Assembly: GCA_025359205.1 (NCBI GenBank)
Contig: JANYHD010000014.1
Span: 1 to 63,629 of the forward strand
Reading direction: 5' to 3'
Length of the DNA: 63,629 nucleotides
DNA from: Gammaproteobacteria bacterium
Lineage (GTDB): Bacteria; Pseudomonadota; Gammaproteobacteria; Steroidobacterales; Steroidobacteraceae
Under the pieces are notes generated by a model that did no database searches, was not told the origin of the DNA, and saw nothing but the letters and a program-made list of their open reading frames with translations. This document shows, piece by piece, positions 33,901-39,987 of the stretch. Positions within the stretch are counted from its first letter, which is position 1, and every line of letters begins with the position of its first letter. Both the position numbers and the translations under genes were made by a program.

Positions 33901-36472
33901 CACCGATGTGCTGGGCAACGGCTCGAGAATCGATGAAGCGCGTGCCTTCCTCGATGCCAACCTGGCCAGACGACTCTTTGAAGCGGGGCAACGCACCGGC
34001 GTGAGTACGGCCAGCCTGTTCCACCTGGCCTGGGCCCAGGTGCAGGCGCGCATGTCGGGCCGTGACGATGTGGTATTCGCCACCGTGCTGCTCGGGCGCA
34101 TGAATGCAGGGCAGGGCGCCGATCTGGTCCTGGGCCCGTGCATCAACTCCCTGCCGGTGCGGATCCCCGTGGGGGACATCAGCGTCCAGGACAGTGTGCG
34201 GCGAACCCACGCATTGCTTGCGAGGCTTCTGCGGCACGAACATGCCCCGCTGGGGATGGCACAGCGCTGCAGTGCAGTGGCTGGCAACGTGCCGGTGTTC
34301 AGTTCCATCCTGAATTACCGACGGCCCAGTCTCGGCACGGGCAGAGGCCGACATGGCAAGCGTGGCGGCGATGTTCCGGCAAACAGTGCGCCGGTCAGCG
34401 ACTGGCTGTTCGAGGAGATTGAGGGGCGTGAGTTTATCCGCTTCGTGGAGCGAACAAACTATCCACTGACGCTGTCCGTGGACGACTACGGCACTGGCTT
34501 CAGGCTGGTTGCGCAGGTGCAATCGCCGATCGACCCGCAGCGCATCTGCAATTACATGAGCACCGCGCTGGAACAGCTTGCCGGTGCGCTCGAGAGCGCA
34601 CCGGCTGTTCCGATGCGTAAGTTGGACATCATGCCCGATGCCGAGCGACGCCAACTGCTTGTGGAGTTCAACGACACGCGAGCCGACTATCCGCGCGACG
34701 CGCTGATGCACGAGCTGTTCGAGGCGCAGGTCAGGCGTGCGCCCGGGCGCACCGCCGTCCGGTTCGGGACGGCAGCGCTCAACTATGCAGAGCTCGATGG
34801 GCGCGCCAACCGCCTGGCACAGGCGCTACGCGCGCGCGGCGTTGGCGGCGGGAAGCGCGTGGGCCTGTGTGTCGAGCGCGGCACCGAGATGCTCGAGGCG
34901 ATTCTGGCTATTCTCAAGACCGGCGCCGCTTACGTGCCTCTCGATCCATCTTTTCCAGAGGAGCGACTGCGCTTCATGGTGGAGGATGCGCAACTGGCGC
35001 TGCTCGTCTCAACCACGAAGCTGGCCGAGCCCTTTGGGCTGCCGCGTGAAAGGCAGCTGCTGCTCGATGCGGAGGCCGCAAGCATCGCTGCCTCGCCGTC
35101 GTCCCCGCTGTCGGGCGAGACCGGGGTTGCACATCCCGAGGACGCGGCCTACGTCATCTATACCTCGGGCTCTACGGGTAAGCCCAAGGGCGTGGTGGTT
35201 CCGCACCGCGCGGTGGTCAATTTTCTCACCAGCATGGCGCGCGAACCCGGTCTCACCGCCGACGACACGCTCGTGGCCGTAACCACGCTGTCATTTGACA
35301 TCGCCGTGCTGGAGCTGCAGTTGCCGCTGACGCTCGGGGCCACCGTGGTCATTGCCAGCCGCGAGGAGGCCATGGACGGCCCATCGCTGCAGGGCCTGCT
35401 CGAACAGCACGGTGCCACGGTGATGCAGGCCACGCCGGTTACCTGGCGCCTGCTGCTGGAGGCAGGCTGGAAGGGCCCGAGCTCCTTCAAGGCCCTAGTG
35501 GGCGGCGAAGCCCTGCCCAGGGAACTCGCCGACGAACTTCTGGCGAGCGGCGTTGAGCTGTGGAACATGTATGGTCCCACCGAGACCACGGTGTGGTCTA
35601 CGTGCACGCGCATCACTGACACGGTGGGCGGCATCACGATCGGCAGGCCGATTGCCAACACCGTGGCCTACGTGCTTGACGCGCACCAGAATCTTTGTCC
35701 GATTGATGTTGCCGGGGAGCTTTATATTGGTGGGGATGGGGTTGCCATAGGCTATTGGCAGCGCCCGGAACTCACCGCCGAGCGATTCATCGCCAATCCG
35801 TTCAGCGCCGCGCCTGAAGCGCGGCTCTACCGCACCGGTGATCGCGCCCGCTGGCGCGGCCGGGGCTTGCTCGAGCACATGGGGCGGCTCGACGATCAGG
35901 TCAAGATACGCGGCTATCGCGTCGAGCTGGGCGAGATCGAAGCGCTCCTGGACGAGCACCCGGAAGTGCGCCAGGCCGCCGTGCATCTGTGGACTGCCAG
36001 CCCGGGTGATGTGCGCATCGTGGCGTGCTGCGTGCCGGCGAAGGCCGGATCGCTGGCCGCGGTGAAGTTACGCAAGCACCTGCGCGAGCGGCTCCCCCCA
36101 TACATGATCCCGCAGCACTTCCTCATGGTGCCGGAGATTCCACTGACGGCCAACGGCAAGGTGGACCGACGCAGACTGCCGACGCCCACGACTGAAGAGA
36201 ACACCCTCGGCCAGGTGGTGGCGCCGATCGGGGCCGTTGAGTCTGCGATCGCCGAGATCTGGACCGAGCTGATCAAGCCGTCCCGGCCGGTCGCGCGCCA
36301 TGACCGGTTCTTCGAGATCGGCGGGCACTCGCTCCTGGCGCTGCAGTCCCTGCAGAAAATCGAGAAGCGGCTGGCTATCAGGCTCGATATCCAGCTGCTG
36401 CTGCGGGACAGCCTGGCGGAGCTTGCAGCGCAGATCGAAGCAGCCGGTTCAGCTCCGAAGCAGGGTGGCTGA
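27989..36472 (+). CDS. Three-module non-ribosomal peptide synthetase, predicted D-Thr-D-Ser-Gly, no release domain
   Basis: 2827 aa, starting at GTG 27989 with GGAG 6 bases upstream. Domains (approximate residues): A1 45-545, T1 with GGHSL Ser590, C1 ~670-1100, A2 1138-1635, T2 Ser1681, C2 ~1766-2210, A3 2239-2735, T3 Ser2781. Pocket codes read by eye against GrsA: DFWNIGMVHK (Thr), DVWHISLVDK (Ser), DILQLGMVWK (Gly-like). Both C domains carry the N-terminal HH-x6-GD hallmark of dual epimerisation/condensation domains (HHRMASVGD at 691, HHLLTSEGD at 1782). Core motifs are HHLLEDH (811) and HHVMIDQ (1902), with the usual final Gly replaced. There is no starter C, thioesterase or reductase. The predicted product, a T3-bound D-Thr-D-Ser-Gly, is inference. 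Confidence 0.95.
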   Translation: MTVSDEQARPLGSDKHATVEVRAPAAQARSGASRPAMPPVALVSCLHERFERQVERTPDAEALAWQDEILSYAQLNRRANLLAHRLRALGVRPDQLVGLHIERGVEMVVGIIGILKAGGAYLPLDPVYPRDRVAFMLEDSGVQVVVTQASLTANLQGTSVSRVLMEEVRSGPDGNPAPAATAADLAYVIYTSGSTGKPKGALITHHNVMRLFDATAEWFHFGVQDVWTLFHSYAFDFSVWELWGALLYGGRLVVVPHWVSRSPEDFRELLVRERVTVLNQTPSAFRQLVQAELAQPRADMALRYVIFGGEALELQSLRPWFERYGDERPLLVNMYGITETTVHVTYRPIRMADLRSGQGSVIGVPIPDLQLHILSDSGAPVPIGVSGEIYVGGAGVARGYLNRAELSAQRFIPDPFSTVGGARLYRTGDLARRLDNGDIEYLGRIDHQVKIRGFRIELGEIESVIAAHPAIAEAAVIAREDTPGDKRLVAYIVAANAPADLLDQVRVRLRAALPEYMVPAHFVGMAALPLTENGKLDRGALPAPDRAVSEGDYVSPRNPTEETLAAIWAEVLQLERVGIHNNFFELGGHSLLVISVIQQMRKVGLHISASNLFLAPTIAELATAVKAESDDIEVPPNLIPPGCKLITPDMLTLLKLSAAEIGHVVAAIPGGAANIQDIYPLPPLQEGMLFHHRMASVGDPYLVTTVFGSANRELLDRYVEALQRVIDRHDILRTAFLWEGLAEPVQVVCRRVPLIVEEVGLDPAGGDIAWQLQRRFDSRRFRLDVRQAPVIRIYIARDAANARWVMLRIHHHLLEDHTTDELMSEEIYECLQGRADELPAPLPFRNFVAQSRLGVPVEQHRAFFRDMLADVDEPTVPFGLTDVQGDAAAIAEARAPVEAGLAARLRAVAHQQRVSAATLFHLAWAKVLSQCSGRDDVVFGTVLFGRMQAGPGAERVLGPFINTLPLRLRLGDTSVADGVRQTHTCMAQLLGHEHASLAVAQGCSGVAANSPLFNALINFRHLTIRGQVAETADHAMAAAVSRMGLELLKFEERTNYPLELSIDDLGDGFLLEAQAQSPIDPRRICNYLHTALEQLVAALESSPLSTLGSLSILPEAERRQLLVGWNDTGRDYGNRTRLHRLIELQAAQTPQAIALEFEGQELSFAEVNRRANQLARFLRRKAVGPDVLVGVFAERSFEMVLSLLAVLKAGGAYVPLDPSYPAERLLHMLEDAGVSVVLAQPQLAERLPAAAGEVHRLDASWEAYRDESGADLADAGAPDDLAYVIFTSGSTGRPKGAMNHHRGICNRLLWMQEQYGLCANDRVMQKTPFSFDVSVWEFFWPLLAGARLVIARPDGHRDSAYLVDLIRDSRVTTLHFVPSMLRVFLEQDGVEACGASLRRVICSGEALPAELQKRFFARLPGTELHNLYGPTEAAVDVTYWACRPDDARLTVPIGRPVANTQMYVLDARMQPVPEGVAGELYIGGVQVGRGYVGRSDLTVQRFVPDPFSHTPGARLYKTGDLGRFLPDGAIEYLGRLDFQVKIRGQRIELGEIEAALDAHAGVAQSVVMMREDNPGDQRLVAYVVPRQTDLSVPALKERLAAQLPSYMVPSAFMLLDELPLTSSGKVNRKALPAPEHSALQQTAYVAPRTPTEELLAGIWAAVLKLDRVGIHDNFFELGGHSLLAVSVIERMRRAELQADVRSLFLTPTIAELATVVARESAETKVPPNLIPPDCSAITPDMLTLVRLSPEEIARVSATVPGGAANIQDMYPLAPLQEGFLFHHLLTSEGDLYIMETQFAFDSRERLDRYLQALQWVVDRNDITRTAFLWDGLPEPIQVVCRRAPLLVTELSLDAAKGDVAQQLSARFNLLNQRIDLAVPPPLRIFIAHDVAHDRWVYHELSHHVMIDQATSNILEAELQAHLQGRTDQLPPPRPFRDYVAQARLGLPVEEHEAFFRDMLGDVDQPTAPFGFTDVLGNGSRIDEARAFLDANLARRLFEAGQRTGVSTASLFHLAWAQVQARMSGRDDVVFATVLLGRMNAGQGADLVLGPCINSLPVRIPVGDISVQDSVRRTHALLARLLRHEHAPLGMAQRCSAVAGNVPVFSSILNYRRPSLGTGRGRHGKRGGDVPANSAPVSDWLFEEIEGREFIRFVERTNYPLTLSVDDYGTGFRLVAQVQSPIDPQRICNYMSTALEQLAGALESAPAVPMRKLDIMPDAERRQLLVEFNDTRADYPRDALMHELFEAQVRRAPGRTAVRFGTAALNYAELDGRANRLAQALRARGVGGGKRVGLCVERGTEMLEAILAILKTGAAYVPLDPSFPEERLRFMVEDAQLALLVSTTKLAEPFGLPRERQLLLDAEAASIAASPSSPLSGETGVAHPEDAAYVIYTSGSTGKPKGVVVPHRAVVNFLTSMAREPGLTADDTLVAVTTLSFDIAVLELQLPLTLGATVVIASREEAMDGPSLQGLLEQHGATVMQATPVTWRLLLEAGWKGPSSFKALVGGEALPRELADELLASGVELWNMYGPTETTVWSTCTRITDTVGGITIGRPIANTVAYVLDAHQNLCPIDVAGELYIGGDGVAIGYWQRPELTAERFIANPFSAAPEARLYRTGDRARWRGRGLLEHMGRLDDQVKIRGYRVELGEIEALLDEHPEVRQAAVHLWTASPGDVRIVACCVPAKAGSLAAVKLRKHLRERLPPYMIPQHFLMVPEIPLTANGKVDRRRLPTPTTEENTLGQVVAPIGAVESAIAEIWTELIKPSRPVARHDRFFEIGGHSLLALQSLQKIEKRLAIRLDIQLLLRDSLAELAAQIEAAGSAPKQGG

Positions 36473-36490
36473 GCGCAGGCGGCGCCCGGC

Positions 36491-36709
36491 TCAGGCGGCG
36501 CGGCGCTCCGTGCGCTCGTGGCGAACGGCGCGCTGCCTGATCAATCCTATCCAGCGTTCAACCAGCTTGAGACAATGGGTAGGGGTTGGCGCTTAGTGAA
36601 CGTGAGAGCACGGACGCTTGGCGAGCCAGGCCTTCGCGTTGACATGTTTGCACGTGCCGTAGGTATCGACGACCAGATGGGCATCACACTAGTGGAGCGC
36701 GTGCGGCAT
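36491..36709 (-). pseudogene. Decayed fragment of an IS630-family transposase
   Basis: Read on the minus strand in one frame, this stretch gives the C-terminal catalytic part of an IS630-type transposase: DAHLVVDTYGTCKHVNAKAW, then LAKRPCSHVH, a stop, APTPTHCLKLVERWIGL and a basic tail. Family members read roughly D-x-H-L-x-x-D-N-Y-x-T-H-K, then H-F-T-P-T-x-x-S-W-L-N-x-V-E-R-W-F, so the second catalytic Asp and the V-E-R-W block survive. Two in-frame stops and the absence of the N-terminal half make it inactive. It fills the gap between the NRPS and the CoA-transferase gene and marks a past insertion. Confidence 0.75.
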
Positions 36710-37952
36710 GGATAGTGGCGGCGCACTGGCAGGCATCCGGGTGCTCGATCTCTCGCGCGTGCTCGCGGGCCCTTGGGCGACGCAGATCATGGGCGATCTG
36801 GGCGCGGAGGTCATCAAGATCGAGCGGCCCGGGAGCGGCGATGACACGCGCGCCTGGGGTCCGCCCGATTTCAAGGAGGCGGGCTATTCCGCCTACTACG
36901 CCAGCGCCAATCGCAACAAGCGCTCGGTAACCGTCGATATCGCCAAGCCTGCGGGCCAGCAGCTGATCGTGGCGCTGGCGCAGCAGTCCGACGTGCTGGT
37001 TGAGAACTACAAGGTCGGCGGCGCCGCGCGCCACGGGCTCGACTACGCCACGCTCAGCATACTCAATCCACGGCTCATCTATTGTTCGATCACGGGTTTT
37101 GGACAGACCGGACCCTACGCGCCGCGCGCGGGCTACGACGCCATGATCCAGGGCATGGGCGGCCTCATGAGCATCACCGGCAAGCCGCGCGCCGAATCCG
37201 GCAGTGGGCCACAGAAAGTGGGCGTGGCGATGGTCGACCTGTCAACCGGGCTGTACGCGGCGATCGCGGTGCTCGCTGCGCTCGTACAACGCGCGCGCAC
37301 GGGCCGCGGTCAATACATCGACGTCGCTTTGCTCGATGTGGCAGTTGCGATGCTCGCCTACCAGGGCATGAATTTCCTGGCCACCGGTACGGCGCCTGAT
37401 CGACCGGGCAACGCGCACCCGAGCATCGTGCCGTATCAGGACTTTCCCACGCAGGACGGCTGGATGATGCTGGCGGTGGGGAATGATGGGCAGTTCGCGC
37501 ACCTCTGCAACTGCGTGGGCCACCCCGAGTGGTCGGCCGACGCACGTTTTTCCACCAATCCACACCGCGTCGCCAACCGCAAGCTACTGGTGGAAATGAT
37601 CACCGCGGTAACGAAGACCCGTGGCACGCGCGAGTGGACCACGCTGCTGGAGGCTGCGGGCGTGCCCTGCGGGCCGATCAACGACATTGCCGGTGTATTC
37701 GCGGACCCGCAAGTGCTGGCGCGCGAGCTCCGCGTACCCATCTCGCCGGGCACAGCCGCGGCGGCCGCTGCGCAAGGAACCGCGGGGCCGCCGGTGAGCG
37801 GCATTGCCAGCCCGCTGCGGCTTTCAGCGGCGCCCGTCGGTTACCGCTTGCCTCCGCCCGCGCTCGGTGCGCACACGCGTGAAGTGCTGCACGATGTGCT
37901 GGCGCTGAGCGAAACGCAGATCGACGCGCTGGCGCAGCAGGGCGCCATCTAG
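36708..37952 (+). CDS. CaiB/BaiF-family (class III) CoA-transferase
   Basis: 414 aa. LSRVLAGPWATQIMGDLGA and VIKIERPGSGDD open the protein, with SITGFGQTGPY and MVDLSTGLYA following; Asp177 in the latter is the expected nucleophile that forms the acyl-aspartyl intermediate. These enzymes move CoA between carboxylic acids in the cytoplasm; the acid cannot be told from sequence. The ATG at 36708 overlaps the end of the transposase remnant, with GGAG 10 bases upstream. It is 2 bases before dusA and likely cotranscribed with it. No sequence evidence links it to the NRPS. Confidence 0.88.
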   Translation: MDSGGALAGIRVLDLSRVLAGPWATQIMGDLGAEVIKIERPGSGDDTRAWGPPDFKEAGYSAYYASANRNKRSVTVDIAKPAGQQLIVALAQQSDVLVENYKVGGAARHGLDYATLSILNPRLIYCSITGFGQTGPYAPRAGYDAMIQGMGGLMSITGKPRAESGSGPQKVGVAMVDLSTGLYAAIAVLAALVQRARTGRGQYIDVALLDVAVAMLAYQGMNFLATGTAPDRPGNAHPSIVPYQDFPTQDGWMMLAVGNDGQFAHLCNCVGHPEWSADARFSTNPHRVANRKLLVEMITAVTKTRGTREWTTLLEAAGVPCGPINDIAGVFADPQVLARELRVPISPGTAAAAAAQGTAGPPVSGIASPLRLSAAPVGYRLPPPALGAHTREVLHDVLALSETQIDALAQQGAI

Positions 37953-37954
37953 GC

Positions 37955-38965
37955 GTGTCATTCCAATTGTCAGCAGCGAGACTCGACCGCCGTCTTTGCG
38001 TCGCTCCGATGATGGATTGGACCGACCGGCATTGCCGTTACTTCCTGCGCGGCTTTTCGCCGCGCACGCTGCTGTACACGGAGATGATCACGGCCGAGGC
38101 CCTGCTGCGCGGGGACGCAGCGCGGCTGCTACGCCACTCGGACGAGGAGCAACCCCTGGCGCTGCAGCTGGGCGGGAGCGACCCGGCGCGCCTGGCGGCA
38201 GCGGCACGCCTCGGAGAACAGGCCGGCTACGTCGAAATCAATCTCAATTGCGGTTGTCCGAGCGATCGCGTGCAGGCGGGCGCGTTTGGCGCCTGCCTGA
38301 TGGCCTACCCTAAGCGCGTGGCGGACTGCGTAGCCGCGATGCGTGCCGCGGTGGCCGTGCCCGTGACCGTGAAGATGCGCATTGGCATTATTGAAGGCGG
38401 CGCGGGCGTGCCGGTGCGTCCGCGCCTCGGCCTGTACGACGAGGCGGACTATGGGCGGCTCGTGGCATTCACCGCGGCCGTGAGCGCTGCCGGCTGCGAG
38501 GTGTTCATCGTGCACGCGCGCCAGGCCGTGCTGGGCGGCTTGTCGCCCAAGGAGAATCGCGAAGTGCCACCGCTCCATCCGGAGGTGGTGCAACGCCTCT
38601 CGAAGCAATTTCCATCGCAGCGTTTCGTGCTCAACGGCGGACTGCGCACTGCGCCGCAGGCCGAAGCAGCACTGGGGTGGAGTGCCGGCGTCATGCTCGG
38701 GCGCGAGGCTTACCACCGACCCTACGTGATCACCGAGCTGCACCAGCATCTCTACGCGGACGGTTGGCAGCGTCCGACAGAGCGCGAACTGCTCGAGCGC
38801 ATGGCGCGCTACGCGGCGCGAGAATGCGCCGCGGGCGAACCGCTCAGTGCCATCACGCGCCACATGTTTGGCCTTTACGCCGGCCAGAGCGGCGCGCGCG
38901 CCTATCGGGTGCGGCTGGCCGAAGGCGCACGGCCAAGCGGCGCACGTCCTGACTTTTTCCTGTAG
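37955..38965 (+). CDS. dusA: tRNA-dihydrouridine synthase A
   Basis: 336 aa FMN enzyme that reduces uridine to dihydrouridine in the D loop of tRNA. CVAPMMDWTDRHCRYFLR at the start and INLNCGCPSDRVQ (catalytic Cys101) are diagnostic; VKMRIGI, VHARQA and VLNGGL provide flavin and phosphate contacts. The Dus A subgroup is indicated by the MMDWTDRHCR block and the RxR/SPKENREVPPL segment. GTG start at 37955, 2 bases after the CoA-transferase stop. Length agrees with the family. Confidence 0.94.
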   Translation: MSFQLSAARLDRRLCVAPMMDWTDRHCRYFLRGFSPRTLLYTEMITAEALLRGDAARLLRHSDEEQPLALQLGGSDPARLAAAARLGEQAGYVEINLNCGCPSDRVQAGAFGACLMAYPKRVADCVAAMRAAVAVPVTVKMRIGIIEGGAGVPVRPRLGLYDEADYGRLVAFTAAVSAAGCEVFIVHARQAVLGGLSPKENREVPPLHPEVVQRLSKQFPSQRFVLNGGLRTAPQAEAALGWSAGVMLGREAYHRPYVITELHQHLYADGWQRPTERELLERMARYAARECAAGEPLSAITRHMFGLYAGQSGARAYRVRLAEGARPSGARPDFFL

Positions 38966-39015
38966 CGATCATGCACTTATCGCGTGTTTGTCGTAGTCAG
39001 GAGCAACTGCTCGCG

Positions 39016-39046
39016 TATAATCCTTAGCCGGCCGCTGAGGGCCGGC
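39016..39046 (+). promoter_or_regulatory. -10 element and 5' hairpin upstream of the cyclase-FHA gene
   Basis: TATAAT at 39016-39021 is a perfect -10; the best -35 16 bases upstream is the weak TAGTCA. Shortly after, GCCGGCC (39027-39033) and GGCCGGC (39040-39046) form a perfect 7-bp stem with a 6-base loop at or near the 5' end of the transcript. It could protect the RNA or affect initiation. There is no T tract, so it is not a terminator. Confidence 0.5.
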
Positions 39047-39075
39047 GCTCGCTACCGACGTCAATCAGAATAAGC

Positions 39076-39981
39076 ATGGTCAAGGATATCGAACTCGCCA
39101 TTTTGTTCGCTGACGTGGTCGGCTCGACCCGCCTGTTCGAGTCGCTCGGCGACCAGAAGGCGCGTGCCATGGTCGCGATCTGCATTGACGTGATGCGCAC
39201 CGCAACCGAGCAGCACAACGGCACGGTGATCAAGACCATCGGCGATGAAGTCATGGCGACTTTCCCGAAAGCGGACGACGCGCTCAATGCCGCCGGCCAG
39301 ATGCAGAAGCAGATCGCCGCGCATGCCGAGCTCAAGATGGATGGCCAACAAGTGGCGATCCGCATCGGCTGTCATTTCGGCCCGGTGGTGCTGGAGGCGC
39401 GCGACGTGTTTGGCGCCAGCGTGCACACCGCCAACCGCATGACCAGCCAGGCCAAGGCTGGCCAGATCATCACCACCGCGGCGACGGTCGAGCGGCTCTC
39501 GCCTGAGTGGCGCGCGTCGGTGCGGCAGATCGATGTCGCGACGATTCGCGGCCAGGGAGCCGAAGTGGCGCTCTACGAAGTGCTGTGGCAGACCGAGGAC
39601 GTGACCAGCATGCTGCCGGCGATCGCGCTCACGGCGCGCGACCAGCGCCGCACGCTGCGCCTGCGCCTGGTGGTGGCCGACCGCGAGGTCGTGGTCGACC
39701 AGATGCACCCGCAGGTGGTGATCGGCCGCGCCGACGAGAGCGACGTGATCGTGCGCGGCAACCTGATCTCCAGGCTCCACGCGCGCATTGAATTCAACCG
39801 CAACCGCTTCACGCTCACCGACCAGAGCACCAACGGCACTTTCGTGCACATCGCCGGGCAGGAAGAAGCTTTCGTGCGCCGCGACACCATTTCCATCAAG
39901 GGCGAGGGCATGATCGGCCTGGGCAAGACGCCGGATGTCGATTCACCGCAGACGCTGCGCTTCGTCTGCGAGGAAGCCTAG
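39076..39981 (+). CDS. Class III nucleotide cyclase fused to an FHA domain
   Basis: 301 aa, no membrane segment. The N-terminal cyclase domain (1-~165) has ILFADVVGSTRLF (metal Asp13), KTIGDEVMA (metal Asp57, Lys53 as purine-specifying residue) and EARDVFG (Asp110), a Lys/Asp pair typical of adenylate cyclases. Where most family members read V-N-x-A-A-R, this reads VHTANR, so the transition-state Asn is a His while Arg121 is kept. The C-terminal FHA domain (~195-290) has VIGRADESDV, ISRLHARIE and STNGTF for phospho-threonine binding. It may couple cAMP output to Ser/Thr phosphorylation. It is a single-gene unit with its own promoter. Confidence 0.88.
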   Translation: MVKDIELAILFADVVGSTRLFESLGDQKARAMVAICIDVMRTATEQHNGTVIKTIGDEVMATFPKADDALNAAGQMQKQIAAHAELKMDGQQVAIRIGCHFGPVVLEARDVFGASVHTANRMTSQAKAGQIITTAATVERLSPEWRASVRQIDVATIRGQGAEVALYEVLWQTEDVTSMLPAIALTARDQRRTLRLRLVVADREVVVDQMHPQVVIGRADESDVIVRGNLISRLHARIEFNRNRFTLTDQSTNGTFVHIAGQEEAFVRRDTISIKGEGMIGLGKTPDVDSPQTLRFVCEEA

Positions 39982-39987
39982 CGAAGC

